64,000 bases of DNA from Symbiodinium natans (GCA_905221605.1 CAJNDS010000036.1:62001-126000), one strand, 5' to 3'. Positions 17,656 to 28,165 are shown, counted from the stretch's first letter. Notes: generated by a model from the letters alone, not told the origin. Numbers and translations: made by a program.

Positions 17656-17826
17656 CTACTTGGAGGTTCATGGTAGTTCTGAATAGGATTTAGGGTGCAG
17701 GGTCCGGGGCTACTTGGAGGTTCATGAGTAGTTATAGGTAGGGCTATAAGTCGGGTACCTATACCTATTTTCTGACTTAAGGTACTTGTAAGCCTACTTA
17801 TAACTACCCATGAACCTCCACGCAAG
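17656..17826. repeat. P3 palindromic element with duplicated end
   Basis: CTACTTGGAGGTTCATG occurs at 17,656-17,672 and 17,710-17,726. The second starts a well-formed palindrome that ends ACTACCCATGAACCTCCA at about 17,822. The 37 bp between the copies include a TTTAGGG-like unit. Confidence 0.65.
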
Positions 17827-17929
17827 ACTTCAAGGTCTGGGGTTCCAGTTGCATAGGGTATGAGGGTGTAGGGTGTACGGTTTAGGGATCGGGCCTTCGG
17901 GTTTAGGGCTTCAGAGCGGCTGATTGCTA

Positions 17930-18744
17930 GACTTGGAGGTTCATGGCCAGTTCTCCTATCTTGGGGCCCATAAGTTGGGCAACCTGGGCCGTGACTGTCT
18001 GCAACCCTGAACCTGCTTGCATTCACCTACCCTTGAACCTTCGCATGCTTGTTTCGGGACATTCATCGCTTTTTTTGGAGAGAGCGGGGGGAGTACTTTA
18101 AACCAGGGCGGATGGCTTCGTTGGGTACTTCCTACAATGGCGGTTAACGCTTCTGTACCTTGGAACACGGTATTCCTATTACGGGACCGACTAAAAAACC
18201 CACATCATGGGTTCCCCAACTACCCCCCTCTCTTAAGTCTATCTAGGGAGAATTAAGCCTAATCAAGGCCATTTAAGAGTGGAACTTAGGGGGGGGAGGG
18301 GGAAAGGTAGGGAAACCCGTGACCACATCAGCCCAAGAGAGAAGCGACTGAAAGAAACGACTGCTCATCCTGCTGGCTGCCTCGGGGAGTCAACCTCGCT
18401 GCTGTCCTTTCCATCGCGCGCAGGAACTGTCAGCCCTAAACCCTAAACCCTAAACCCTATACCCTATACCCGAAACCTAAACTCTGAAACCCGACACCCT
18501 AAACCCGAGTTCTCCTGCCCGACGGAGATGAGACCCTGGAAACCCTAACGATCTGCTTCAGCGGTTGAGAGGTGCAAGGTTCGGATATTTGAGGGGAAAC
18601 TCATGGGCTTTTCTGGCAGTGTAACAACGAGCTCGAACTGCAACACATAAGGTTTAAATTTTCGGGTTTCTAGGTTTAGGGTTTAGGGTATATCTATATA
18701 TATATATATATAAATAAACATGCTGTTGACTTATTTAGTTGTTC
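17930..18744. other. Mosaic without a clear gene
   Basis: A P3 end (ACTTGGAGGTTCATGG, 17,932), a plus-strand ORF of 79 codons (18,017-18,256) of doubtful reality, a GC-rich block at 18,330-18,430 and CCCTAAA units at 18,432-18,480. The GC block is open on both strands for about 20-25 codons. A (TA)n run is at 18,690-18,710. Confidence 0.35.
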
Positions 18745-19065
18745 GTACCCTAAACCCCAAACCCCAAACCCCAAACCCCAAACCCCAAACCCCAAACCCC
18801 AAACCCCAAACCCCAAACCCCAAACCCTAAACCCTAAACCCTAAACCCTAACCCTAAACCCTAAACCCTGTCTATATGGAGACTTCTGTAGGCCCTTCGT
18901 GGAGGCGCGAAAAGAATCAACCCGGGATCTCCCCAGCAGTTTAGGCAAAAGAAAGAGCTCCCATTCGGGTTTAGGGTTTAGGGTTTAGGGTTTAGGGTTT
19001 AGGGTTTAGGGTTTAGGGTTTAGGGTTTACGGTTTAGGGTTGAGGGTTGAGGGTTTGGGGTTCAG
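18745..19065. repeat. CCCCAAA/CCCTAAA array, short island, TTTAGGG array
   Basis: About 13 CCCCAAA units turn into CCCTAAA (18,745-18,868). A 95-bp non-repetitive island follows (18,870-18,965), then nine or more TTTAGGG units to 19,065. This is one of the clearest inverted-bracket arrangements. Confidence 0.75.
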
Positions 19066-19134
19066 GGTTTTTAGGGCTACTACCGGGGTGGCTTTACAAG
19101 GGGTTTCGGGGCTCAGGGTTGAGGATAGTTCTAA

Positions 19135-19365
19135 ACCCTAAACCCTAAACCCCAAACCTGAAACCTAAGACCAGGGAACTCAGGACCCCCTCGCCCCCCC
19201 CAACAGAAAGGAGCTCACAGGGAGATCTACCCAAGCCGCAGCTCCCAGCAAGGTGCAGGTTTAGGGTTTAGGGTTTAGGGTTTAGGGTTTAGGGTTTAGG
19301 GTTTAGGGTTTAGGGGTTTAGGGGTTTAGGGGTTTAGGGGTTTAGGGGTTTAGGGGTTTAGAGTT
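19135..19365. repeat. Inverted telomere-like repeats around a 75-bp island
   Basis: CCCTAAA units at 19,134-19,168, an island at 19,170-19,256, then TTTAGGG turning into TTTAGGGG (19,257-19,365). No convincing reading frame in the island. Confidence 0.6.
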
Positions 19366-19485
19366 TAGGCGTGAAGGGTATATAGGTTTCTGTGGTTTGG
19401 GGTATTCGGGGCTTAGGGATTGACGGTGTAAAGGGTTTGGGGGCTTAGGGTTCCCTAAGCCCTGCCCACCCTATACCGAAGTCCT

Positions 19486-19545
19486 CGTCGTCGACGTCCA
19501 TGCCTCCCGAAACTGATGTGCCCGCCTGCAAGGCGTAATTGCGTT
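19486..19545 (+). CDS. Possible terminal exon
   Basis: The plus strand reads Pro-Lys-Ser-Ser-Ser-Ser-Thr-Ser-Met-Pro-Pro-Glu-Thr-Asp-Val-Pro-Ala-Cys-Lys-Ala then TAA. Sequence on both sides is repeat-derived. Too short to assign. Confidence 0.2.
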
Positions 19546-19552
19546 TAGGGCC

Positions 19553-19666
19553 CTACTTGGGGGTTCATGGGTAGTTCGAAGTGGTGTTATAAGTAGGGTG
19601 ACCATAATTATAAATGGTTATAAACTAATTTAGAGTACTGATAACCCTACGTATGAACCTTCAAGG
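19553..19666. repeat. P3 palindromic element
   Basis: CTACTTGGGGGTTCATGGG to CGTATGAACCTTCAAGG with a TATAA-rich centre. Confidence 0.65.
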
Positions 19667-19887
19667 AAACCCTCAAGGATTCTTTGCCCCAAGGTTCAAA
19701 TCTTCAGTAGTTTCATAGGCACCCTATATATGGCTGCAACCCAAGTAGAAATCATCTGCTGCCCGGGTACTGTAGGGTTTAGGGTTTAGGGTTCAGGGTT
19801 TAGGGTTTAGGGCTTAGCGTTAAGTGCCAGCGCAGGCGCTGCAAGGGACAACAGGTGCTTTCAGATACGACAGACGAGACCCAAGAA

Positions 19888-19986
19888 CAGCCTAGGAATA
19901 AAACGGGTGCCCTTGTAGTGTTAAGGGGATTAAAATGGAAGCCCAAACCTAAAAAAAGGAAATAAGGGCCTACTCCGGGTCCTAGC
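19888..19986. repeat. P6 repeat
   Basis: AGCCTAGGAATAAAACGGG ... AATAAGGGCCTACTCCGGGT, the same order of blocks as at 14,204-14,300. Partial relatives are seen at about 21,570-21,655, 31,880-31,962, 44,660-44,712 and 52,145-52,220. Confidence 0.55.
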
Positions 19987-20040
19987 AAACATAGCTTGCA
20001 AAGCTGAAGCCCGGTTGCTCGAGACACCTTTACTTTGATA

Positions 20041-20609
20041 AGAGGAAAAACTCCCTAAACCCTAAGCCCGAAACCGTAAACCCTAAGCCCTAAACCCCAA
20101 ACCCTAAACCCTAAACCAACCATTCCCGCAATGGCTGTTTGGCTGGGTTCTCGTCCCGAGCGCCCCCTCGTTCGGTGACTATAAACAAAGAACTCCCTAC
20201 TTACATCAGGCTGGGAGATGCGGCTCCCCTACGAAAAGCCTTATAGAGCCTGACAAAAAGGTTAGGGTTTAGCATTTAGGGTTTAGGGTTAGGGTTTAGG
20301 GTTTAGGGCTAAGGGCTTAGGGGAGGGAAACAGGGTTCTCCCAAGCATCCGCTTACAGCAGACCGTAGAGGCCCCCTCCTGGCAGACATCTCTTCTCAGC
20401 CCTGAAACCCGCAACTCCTAAACCCTGAGCCTGAAGTAAACCCCTTAGCCAAACCCAAAACCCCCTAAACCCCTAAACCCTAACTCCTAACCCCTAAACG
20501 CAACACCCAAACCCTAATCCCGAAACCCCCTAAACCACTGAACCCCCCAAACCCCCAAAAGCCTGAATCCCAAACCATAAGCCACCCAAACCCCTAAACC
20601 CTAAACTCC
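20041..20609. repeat. Telomere-like mosaic, no gene
   Basis: CCCTAAA units (20,052-20,115 and 20,400-20,600, heavily degenerate) and TTTAGGG units (20,262-20,325). The unique stretches at 20,116-20,260 and 20,330-20,400 show no convincing frame. Confidence 0.45.
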
Positions 20610-20639
20610 TTACCCCCTCTCCGACAATGTCCGCATTGG

Positions 20640-21010
20640 GGTCGTCCATGCAGGACCGTGCAGATCTGTGAAACTGAACTCGGGCCATGTCTCACAGTGC
20701 CCGATCAGCTTTGCTTTAGGGTTCAGGGTTCTAGGGTTTAGGGTTTTAGGGGTTGTTTCGGGTATAGGTCCAAGTGGTGGAAGAAGCCTCGGTAGCCGCA
20801 GATGGGGCGGTACTACCGGCGGGGGCGCCACATTCAGAAGCGACCATACATCCCCAATCGTTCCCACAGTCGATGCAGGAGAGGGAGGCTCGACTCCCGT
20901 ATCTGCTTCCACCGCCGGAACTGCAGGTGTAGAGACTTTCACCTGTCCACTGGGCGCAGTTGCTGCTCCAGGCACAAGAGACGCAATTCTAGCACTGGAG
21001 CTTTCGACTA
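20640..21010 (-). CDS. Pro/Val-rich exon-like ORF
   Basis: An open minus-strand frame with Ser-Gly-Gln-Val-Lys-Val-Ser-Thr-Pro-Ala-Val-Pro-Ala-Val-Glu-Ala and a later Gly-Asp-Val-Trp-Ser-Leu-Leu-Asn-Val-Ala-Pro. The frame runs into telomere-derived codons at its lower end (Thr-Leu-Asn-Pro type), so the exon probably stops near 20,760. The plus strand is also open, which lowers confidence. Confidence 0.25.
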
Positions 21011-21189
21011 GCCCTACCTACCCCTTAAATCTTACACCCGCCTAGCCCTAAACCCTAATTAACCCCCAAACGCCCCCCAAAAAACCCTGAAAGCAAGTGG
21101 GCCTGCATGAACGCCTGCCCTGCTAGGGCTGCCATTCCGAGGACCTGAGGCCGCTTGGGTTTGGATCCCAGGGCGGGTCTCACCCGACC

Positions 21190-21657
21190 AAAGAAGGTTT
21201 TGGGTTTAGGGTTAGGGGGTTGAGGGTGTAGGGTTTAGGGCTGAGGGTTTAGGGTTAGGGTTTAGGGTTTAGGCTTTATAGGGTTTAGGGTCCAGGGCCT
21301 AGGGTTTTAAGGTCTAGGGTTTAGGTTTTAGGGTCGATGGCTTGTAGGGTTGATAGGGTCGGTGCTTTAAGGTTTAGGGCTGGTTTGCAGTTTGTGGGGT
21401 CTGTTGTGTAGGGTTTTTGGGGGACCAAAGAATGTTGCCATACATTTTTCTGGTGTAGAGTTTTGGGTATCTTGGGGTCCAAAGCTTGGGGAAGAAGGGT
21501 TTCACACTCCGTTATGTTTACGATTATAAGGAGGCTACATCTAGACCCCGAAGTAAAAGGAATCAAAACGGCAATTACCCTTTTTGGTCTAAAGGCTTTA
21601 AGGGAACCGAAACCCGAAACAAAGGAACAGGGGTTTTCTCTGGGTCGTAGAATATCC
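21190..21657. repeat. Degenerate TTTAGGG mosaic
   Basis: TTTAGGG variants to about 21,350, then unassigned sequence with a partial P6 match near its end. No gene supported. Confidence 0.4.
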
Positions 21658-22072
21658 CAAAACCCTAAACCCTAAACCCTAAACCCTAAACCCTAAACCC
21701 TAAACCCTAAACCCTAGACCATGGCCTGGGGCGTTGCCATTCCTTGCCAGGGCCGCGGCGCCTCCTCCCTGCGTTGGCGGGGCCGTCGACGCCTTTGCCC
21801 CACCGAGCTCCGACGGATGTAGGGCTTCGGCGGGCTTAGGCTTAGGGTCCTAAACCCTAAACCCTAAACCCTAAACCCTAAACCCTAAACCCTAAACCCC
21901 GAAGGCTTAGGGTTCAGGCCTTGGGTAGCTCAGATGGCTTGCGGGTCCGCGAGTTGAGGATCAGGGCCCTATAAGGGTGATTCAACCCAAGGATCCACAG
22001 GCCTCCACTCTTCCTTCATTAGGGTTTAGGGTTTAGGGTTTAGGGTTTAGGGTTTAGGGTTTAGGGTTTAGG
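21658..22072 (-). repeat. Telomere-like arrays with duplicated exon-like block B1
   Basis: CCCTAAA x8 (21,660-21,715), block B1 (21,718-21,830), CCCTAAA x7 (21,848-21,900), a unique stretch, then TTTAGGG x7 (22,020-22,072). B1 is related to block B2 at 25,203-25,300. In the shared minus-strand frame both read Arg-Gly-Pro-Gly-Lys-Glu-Trp-Gln, with CGC/CGT, CCT/CCC and CAA/CAG as third-position changes. Confidence 0.5.
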
Positions 22073-22076
22073 GCAG

Positions 22077-22400
22077 ACACGATGCGCAGTTGAGCACGCA
22101 AAGCCAACACCACGTCGTCACGCGAGTATTTGTCTGCCATTCTCTCTCCAGAGCCCCGGCCACGGTGATGACCCAGAATCCTGCGCGAAGTCTCCGAGAT
22201 GTCGAGCTGAACCGCCCCGCTCAGGAGAGTCGCGTTAAGGCTGTGGAGGGTGTATCCAGAGGCAAGTTTTGGAGGCACACCTCCGTAGAGTAGGACGCGC
22301 CCTAGCTGGCCCAGAGTGTGTGTATATGACGCGCGAGCGCACGGAGGCCCAAGAATGAGGAAATCAGGTAGGTGCCCATACACAAAGACCCGAACGGCAT
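22077..22400 (-). CDS. Exon-like ORF, unknown host protein
   Basis: About 105 minus-strand codons of normal composition between telomere-like repeats, including Val-Arg-Val-Phe-Val-Tyr-Gly-His-Leu-Pro-Asp-Phe-Leu, Leu-Gly-Gln-Leu-Gly-Arg-Val-Leu-Leu-Tyr-Gly-Gly-Val and, near the end, Tyr-Ser-Arg-Asp-Asp-Val-Val-Leu-Ala-Leu-Arg. The last codons (Leu-Asn-Pro-Lys-Pro) come from the repeat, so the exon ends near 22,080. One of the better candidates for a real exon here; family unknown. Confidence 0.45.
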
Positions 22401-22434
22401 CCCTGTGAGGGTTGAGGGTTTGGGGTAGGGCATG

Positions 22435-22990
22435 CATTAATAGGTTCATGGGCACTTAGAAATACCCATGAACCTCCAAGTAGGGTTTATCATGGTTTGG
22501 GGCTTAGGGTTATGCTGCTAACCCTAAACATTCAAAACCCGAACCCTACAGCGTTCCAGGTATGCTTTGGTCTGTAGGGTGCCCCACTAAACCAAATCCT
22601 GCAAACCCCCATCTTAAACCCTAAACCCTAAACCCTAAACCCTAAACCGCCCGAGTCTCCCAACTCCAAGGCCCTTAACCTGTTGAGGATTCAGGCCTGA
22701 ACCCTGCAAACCCTAAACCCTAAACCCTAAACCCTAAACCCTAAACCCTAAACCCTGGCAAGTCGGAACAAACCTACAAATACACCCCGGGGGGGGATGG
22801 GGTTAGAAGTACCCTTATTTGGGGGGCCTACGATAGCAAGGAACACCTCATCTAGACCTCCAAATAATAGTATTTGTATGATAGTAAGGACCCAATAAGG
22901 TACTCCTAGTATCGTAAGCACCCTAAAGCAAGTTATGGCCGGTAGGTACACTACTTATAAAACCCCACCTATACCAACGCATGAACCTCC
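22435..22990. repeat. P3 fragments and CCCTAAA arrays, no gene
   Basis: A short P3 foldback (22,440-22,487), CCCTAAA units at 22,615-22,648 and 22,708-22,755, and a palindromic stretch at 22,795-22,995 that ends CATGAACCTCCAAGACTT (P3-like). The 67-codon minus ORF here lies on the palindrome. Confidence 0.45.
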
Positions 22991-22999
22991 AAGACTTGC

Positions 23000-23410
23000 G
23001 CCCCAAACCCTAAACCCCAAACCCCAAACCCCAAACCCCAAACCCCAAACCCCAAACCTAAACCCTAAACCCTAAGACATAACCGTAAAACCCTAAACCC
23101 TAAACCCTAAATCCTAAACCCTAAACCCTAAACCCTAAACCCTACTTCGTAGCGTTTAGGGTATAAGGTTTAGGGCGCCTGCGTGTCGGAGGTGCCCCTC
23201 AGCGCTTCCCCGGCCAGCGAGGCCATGGCCAGAGCCTCAAAGGAGCACAAGGCTTCGGGTTTAGGGTTTGGGGTTTAGGGTTTGGGGTTTAGGGTTTGGG
23301 GTTTAGGGTTTAGGGTTTGGGGTTTAGGGTTTAGGGTTTGGGGTTTAGGGTTTGGGGTTTAGGGTTTGGGGTTTAGGGTTTGGGGTTTAGGGTTTAGGGT
23401 TTGGGGTTAG
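23000..23410 (-). repeat. CCCCAAA/CCCTAAA and TTTAGGG arrays around exon block A1
   Basis: C-rich units at 23,000-23,145 and alternating TTTAGGG/TTTGGGG units at 23,262-23,410. Between them, block A1 (about 23,177-23,262) reads on the minus strand Glu-Ala-Leu-Ala-Met-Ala-Ser-Leu-Ala-Gly-Glu-Ala-Leu-Arg after a pyrimidine-rich acceptor (GCTCCTTTGAG/G). Related blocks are A2 (26,806-26,866) and A3 (29,395-29,468). Confidence 0.55.
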
Positions 23411-23523
23411 GGTTGAGGGTTTAGGGCTTGGCGTGTGGGGTTTAGGGTTGAGGGTGTGGGGAGTTTGGGGTTTAGGGCTTCTAGGGGGAGGGCATGGGCA
23501 CATGACTTTTCGGGGTTTCTTGG

Positions 23524-23835
23524 GGCTACTCTAGCCCAGAGGAGCCACGCATCTCACGTTTCTGGTTTTCCGGGGTGCGCCGCCCTGCGTTGGAGGCGAC
23601 GAGGTGGATGACAGCCGTGGCCACGGACTTGGACAACCGTGCGTTGCAGGCAGAGCGCTCCCAAGACCCGGTTCGGGGTACTTGGCCAAAGCCCTGCAGA
23701 GCGCTAACAAACTCCTTAACCTGAGGCCTCCACTTCGAATCGGATTCTGGTTTTGGGGGACCTGCTCCCGAACTAGTAGGTAGGTAGATGGAGCCCTTCG
23801 CCTTAAGTTCCCCTTCCCAAGGCGAAGGCCCTTGC
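23524..23835 (-). CDS. Exon-like ORF, unknown
   Basis: A minus-strand frame of about 100 codons outside the repeats, including Val-Lys-Glu-Phe-Val-Ser-Ala-Leu-Gln-Gly-Phe-Gly-Gln-Val and Ser-Lys-Ser-Val-Ala-Thr-Ala-Val-Ile-His-Leu-Val-Ala-Ser-Asn-Ala-Gly. Composition is normal and the other frames are broken. No family recognised. Confidence 0.4.
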
Positions 23836-23963
23836 AAATAGACTGTACTTGTTTTTTTACACCGTAGAGGCTAGGTCAATTCGAGGGTGGGGGACCCAAA
23901 CCCTAAATCCTAAATCCTGTAGACCACAAAGCCCTAAGGCCGTATACGACCCTGTTAGACCCC

Positions 23964-24068
23964 TTACTTGGAGGTTCATGGGACGCTGTAAACAGGGTTA
24001 TAGGTACCCTGAAAAAACGCTTATAGCTGTAGTTGCTCTACGCACAATCGAACAATGAACTTCCAGTT
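23964..24068. repeat. P3 palindromic element
   Basis: TTACTTGGAGGTTCATGGG to CAATGAACTTCCAGT. An exon-like block starts immediately after it. Confidence 0.6.
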
Positions 24069-24073
24069 ATCAG

Positions 24074-24170
24074 GGGGCAAGGGCAAAGCTGGTGCACGAA
24101 CCATGGCACGGACAAGTGGGGAAGGTGACACCGCTGCCACATTGAGGTGGTTTCTTCGTCACTCTGCAAA
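24074..24170 (+). CDS. Small plus-strand exon with canonical splice borders
   Basis: 97 nt preceded by TTATCAG and followed by GTGAGC. It reads Gly-Lys-Gly-Lys-Ala-Gly-Ala-Arg-Thr-Met-Ala-Arg-Thr, then Thr-Leu-Arg-Trp-Phe-Leu-Arg-His-Ser-Ala-Lys. The longer minus ORF across it runs into a (GTA)n microsatellite at 24,205-24,250 and is probably a shadow. Product unknown. Confidence 0.4.
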
Positions 24171-24339
24171 GTGAGCATAAGGACAATACCGCAAGAGTTG
24201 CAATCGTAGTAGGAGTAGGAGTAGGAGTAGTGGTAGTAGTAGCAGTAGTAGATCGTCTTAATAGCCAAAACGATGAGAATAATCGTCCGCTGGCGGGCTG
24301 GGTGTGTGCATTTCAAAACAGGAGGTGTAAAGACCCATC

Positions 24340-24665
24340 CCAGCCATACCCTATACCCTAAACCCTACAAGCGCTAAACCCAAAACCCTGCCCTTAACCC
24401 CATAAAGCCTAAAAAAACCATAAGCCCCTGAACCCTATAAACCTTAAAAACCCATAAACCCTATACACCCGAAAAGATCCTGTAAGCCCCATAAACCCCA
24501 TAAGGCCCACAAACCTTATAAACCCTATAAGCCCTACAAGCCCTACAAACCCTCTAAACCCCATAAACCCTATAAAACCCTATAGATCTCATAAATCCCA
24601 TAAACCCTATAACCCTATAAACCCTACAAACCCTATAAACCCTAAACCTCAAAAAAGCCTATGCC
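24340..24665. repeat. CCCTATAAA-type degenerate array
   Basis: About 25 units around AAACCCTATAAACC, a variant of the telomere-like family seen only here. The next stretch to 25,040 is C/A-rich with no gene recognised. Confidence 0.7.
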
Positions 24666-25054
24666 CGAACCTCAAGCCCTCAACCTACACCCTAATCGCA
24701 TAACCCTGAACCTTCAATCCTAACCTCAAACTACAGTGAATTTTCCTACGCCCTGAACACTCCCAAAAAACCCACAAGCACGCAACACCGAGCACTGTCA
24801 CAACCCCTCAGGTTTTAAAAATTATAATCTTTTTACCTCCCCCAGTCTCCCTCCTCCCCTCCCCCTCCCCCGCCCACCCCAGATCTATGTATGATCTATG
24901 ACAACTTCGGCAAAAAGAAAGCGCCAATCCCAAACCTCATAACCACCCAACCTAAACCCCGCAAGATCCCACGAACCATGAAGAAATCCCAAACCCTGAA
25001 CACCCAACTCAGCTTCATATATTGCTATGTATAGTGTCTGCTAATTCCAAAAGT

Positions 25055-25118
25055 AGGGCCGGGTTCCTATATAGTAGCTTTAGGGCCCAAGTATATACTA
25101 CATAGGTACATGAACCCC
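25055..25118. repeat. P4 half element
   Basis: GGGCCCAAGTATATACTACATAGGTACATGAACCCC-type right half of family P4, without a matching left arm. Confidence 0.5.
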
Positions 25119-25139
25119 TACAGAATGGATACGTGTGGG

Positions 25140-25435
25140 TTAAACCCTAAGCCCTAAGCCCTAAGCCCTAAGCCCTAAGCCCTAAACCCTAAACCCTAAG
25201 CCCTGCCATTCCTTGCCGGGGCCACGGCGCCCCCTTGTGTTGGCGGCGTCGTTGTCGACGACTTTGCCTCCGAGTGCCGGCGGATGCTCGCTTCTTTGAG
25301 TTGAGTTAGGTAGGGTTTAGGGTTTAGGGTTTAGGGCTGAGGGTTTCGGGTTTAGGGTTTAGGGTTTAGGGCTTAGGGTTTAGGGCTTAGGGCTTAGGGT
25401 TGAGGGTTTAGGGATTAGGGTTTAGGGCTTGGGGA
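25140..25435 (-). repeat. CCCTAAG/CCCTAAA and TTTAGGG arrays around block B2
   Basis: C-rich units (25,142-25,203), block B2 (25,203-25,300, related to B1), then TTTAGGG units (25,312-25,435). B2 is open on the minus strand in the frame shared with B1. A 3-bp length difference and an upstream shift suggest one copy is decaying. Confidence 0.5.
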
Positions 25436-25799
25436 ACAGAGTAGGTTTCTTTGAGGGTCAGGAGTAGGTATGAGTGGGGAATAGGGTGACTATGAGTAAT
25501 GAAAACTGGATATATCCATATCCATATTTAGGGTACCTATAACGCTACGTATAACTACCTTTGAACCTTCAAGTAAGGAGCTTCTGAGGAGATTCTTTTG
25601 GGTTCAGGGTTTAAGGTGTGGGGTTTATAGCAACCTTGAAGCGATTAACATGTGGCTGAGGAAAGTTTCAGAGCTCATGTGCACTCGGGGCTGAGAGTTT
25701 CGGGGATTTAAGGGATTCAGGGGAATTAGGCAGTTCAGGGTTCGGGTTGGGGGATGTTCAGGGCCTGTAATCAGTTTTTGCTTTGGGGGTTTTGGGATT

Positions 25800-26217
25800 A
25801 TTTAGGAGGCAACTGAGGAACCCGCCCCCCCCCCCCCCCAACACCTCCAAATTCCACCCCGAACCTTCAATCATCCCACCCTAGAACTCCCGAGTAACCT
25901 AGAAATCAATGGGCATCCCTAGGGTTTAGGGCTTGGGGGCTCAGGGTTTAGGGTTCAACTCCGCACGGCCCGCCTGGAGGTTTGGGGTTTGGGGTTTGGG
26001 GTTTAGGGTTTATAGGGTGAACTTTTCTACCAAAGTTTGTAAGGGGTCCTTAACCCAAACCCCTAAACCCCCACCTCCAAACAAGCAAACCTCCGTAGGC
26101 CCTCTTGAACCCGAAACCTTACACCCAATGCAACCCTCCAAAAAAACATGACGCAAAGTTGGAGGAAAAAGCCGTGTGCCCGCAATCAAGCCCACCCCCT
26201 GCACCCCCAAATTAGAC
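25800..26217. repeat. C tract and telomere-like mosaic
   Basis: A C run at 25,826-25,840, TTTGGGG/TTTAGGG units at 25,920-26,015 and CCCTAAA variants after 26,050. The 66- and 72-codon ORFs are repeat-derived. Confidence 0.45.
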
Positions 26218-26424
26218 CCTAATACCCTCTAACCCCAAAAAAAACACTACCCCGAAGGACAAGAATACTTTAATTTGTTGTGGGATTCTTAAGCAAATAG
26301 TAGTGAGGTATTCAAATCCTACCTTAAAGGGGTCTATATACCTACGGAGTATGTACTTGGGCCCTGAAGCTACTAGATAGGAACTCCTTTAAGACCCCAA
26401 GTATATACTACATAGGTACACAAT
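26218..26424. repeat. P5 half element followed by P4 element
   Basis: GGGATTCTTAAGCAAATAGT (26,281-26,301) is the right end of family P5. A P4 copy follows at 26,329-26,424 (GGTCTATATACCTACGG to ACATAGGTACACA). Confidence 0.55.
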
Positions 26425-26565
26425 GTATATATACTTATATATATATGTACATATATATATTCTTATATGTATATGTGCATTATAACCCTAAACCCTACAC
26501 CCTAAGCCCGAAACCCTGAAGCCTGAACCCTTGTATCCATTTGCACCACCCCGGCACCTGAGTTG

Positions 26566-26706
26566 GGGAGGTGCCCCTCAGCGCTTCTCCTCCAGGGAAT
26601 AACAACGCGTACCCGGAAGGTTATACACCTAAAGGTTGCCCTCAATACTCTGCTGATATGGCCCTTCTACTACCTAAGGTACAACCTTAAGGGTCCAGGT
26701 ACAACC

Positions 26707-26759
<53 letters not shown>

Positions 26760-26895
26760 ACCCGAAACCCTAAACCCAAACCCTAAGCCCTAAACCCTAA
26801 ACCAAGATCTCCTGCCAGTGAGGCCATGGCCAGCGCCTCAGCAAAAGGAGCGCACAAGGCGTTGAGAGGGTTTTGCTAACGGGTTTAGGGTTTTT
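26566..26895 (-). repeat. Exon-like blocks A2 split by a CCCTCAA array
   Basis: GTGCCCCTCAGCGCTTCTCC (26,573) matches the start of block A1, and 26,806-26,866 matches its second half (minus: Ala-Leu-Ala-Met-Ala-Ser-Leu-Ala-Gly). About 200 bp with nine CCCTCAA units (26,703-26,762) separate the two halves. It looks like an A block interrupted by repeat insertion. Confidence 0.45.
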
Positions 26896-27114
26896 GGGCT
26901 CTGGGTTTAGGGTTTAGGGGGTGAGAGGATCTTTGATAGGACAATTTTCAACGTTCTTTATTGGGGTTTTAGAGGGCTTTGGGGGTTTATACCCCGAAAC
27001 CCTAAACCCTAAAACACGCTAGGTAGGGGTTGAGGCCTTAAATTAAGGGGTTCATAGGAGCTTGGTTTGAGAGGCTGCCGAGATGCTGGGTTGCCCGTCC
27101 CCTGTAGGGCCCAA

Positions 27115-27395
27115 GTATGGACTACATGTATATATGTATATATCTATATATGTATATATATATACATATATGTATGTATATATGTATATGTGTATATGTG
27201 TATATGTGTATATATGTATATATGTATATATGTATATATGTATATATGTATATATGTATATATGTTTATATGTATATATGTATATACACATATATGTATA
27301 TAAGTATATATATATATATATACGTATATACATACGTATATACGTATATATGTATATATGCATATATGTATGTGTATATATATATATATATATAA
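27115..27395. repeat. (TATATG/TATACA)n microsatellite
   Basis: About 280 bp of TA-rich units, open in several frames as Tyr/Ile repeats. It starts inside a P4 fragment (GGGCCCAAGTATGGACTACA). A CCCTAAA/TTTAGGG junction (27,419-27,452) and two further (TA)n runs (27,478-27,505 and 27,566-27,582) follow. Confidence 0.9.
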
Positions 27396-27629
27396 CCCGA
27401 AGCCCTAAATCCTAAACCCTAACTCCTAAACCCTAAACCCTAAAGGGTTTAGGGTTTGGGGTGTGGGGGGGCTTCGGTATATATATATATATATATATAT
27501 ATATAGCAGGGTTTAGGGTTTACGTGTGTATATATATACATATGAATATTTATTTCTATTTTTACATATATATATATATATAGACACCCATTCCGAATTC
27601 AAGAGGGCTTTCTCTTGGCCACAACACTT

Positions 27630-27950
27630 TACTAAACCACGAACCCAGGGTCCATCATGTACCTCTAGAGTATAGAGGGGTTTCCGAAAATAAGCGGAAG
27701 CCTAAAATACACTTCCACATAGTGGGATTCCCTTAGGATAAGGACCCCAAGAAGTTACCCCTCATGTCATAAACCCCCATATAGTTGGCTACTACTTTGG
27801 GGTTCCTTTGAAAGGATTATAGTATTTGGGGTATGTGAGGGGTACCCCGATTTCTGGAAACCCCACATAGTTGGGTAAAGCTGCTACATACGAACCCCTT
27901 TTCATGCCCAAGTATAGACCCTCTAGGTACATAGACCCTAAACCCTAAAC
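27630..27950. repeat. Large degenerate palindrome between P4-type ends
   Basis: Starts GTCCATCATGTACCTCTAGA and ends CTCTAGGTACATAGACCC. Inside are smaller foldbacks around GGGGTACCCC. It appears to be a P4-type element carrying nested insertions. No gene. Confidence 0.5.
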
Positions 27951-28081
27951 CAACCCCAAACCCTCAACCCTAAACCCTGATCCCTGTAGTTACAAACCCT
28001 ACTTTGGGCAAACCCTAAACCCTAAACCCTGAAACCCTCAAACCCTACCCCTGTGGGCAAGAACCCTAACTAAAACTCTCT

Positions 28082-28165
28082 TGTCTGGGCGTCCAGCACC
28101 GGTGCCCTGAGCCGGGTATGCAGCAGCAAACCCAGCTGCCTGGCATTGGCTTGAAGGTTGTCATG
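28082..28165 (-). CDS. Exon-like island
   Basis: The minus strand reads Asp-Asn-Leu-Gln-Ala-Asn-Ala-Arg-Gln-Leu-Gly-Leu-Leu-Leu-His-Thr-Arg-Leu, then Ala-Pro-Val-Leu-Asp-Ala-Gln-Thr. Acceptor ACCTTCAAG and a GC donor (CAGG/GCACC) are possible. CCCTAAA-type repeats lie on the left and TTTAGGG on the right. Product unknown. Confidence 0.42.

Noticed and set aside
26563-26793. ORFs with Thr-Leu-Asn-Pro-Lys-Pro repeats
   Set aside because: These are translations of CCCTAAACC-type units and occur wherever the repeat does.
27052-27415. Tyr/Ile-rich ORFs on both strands
   Set aside because: Translation of a (TATATG/TATACA)n microsatellite.
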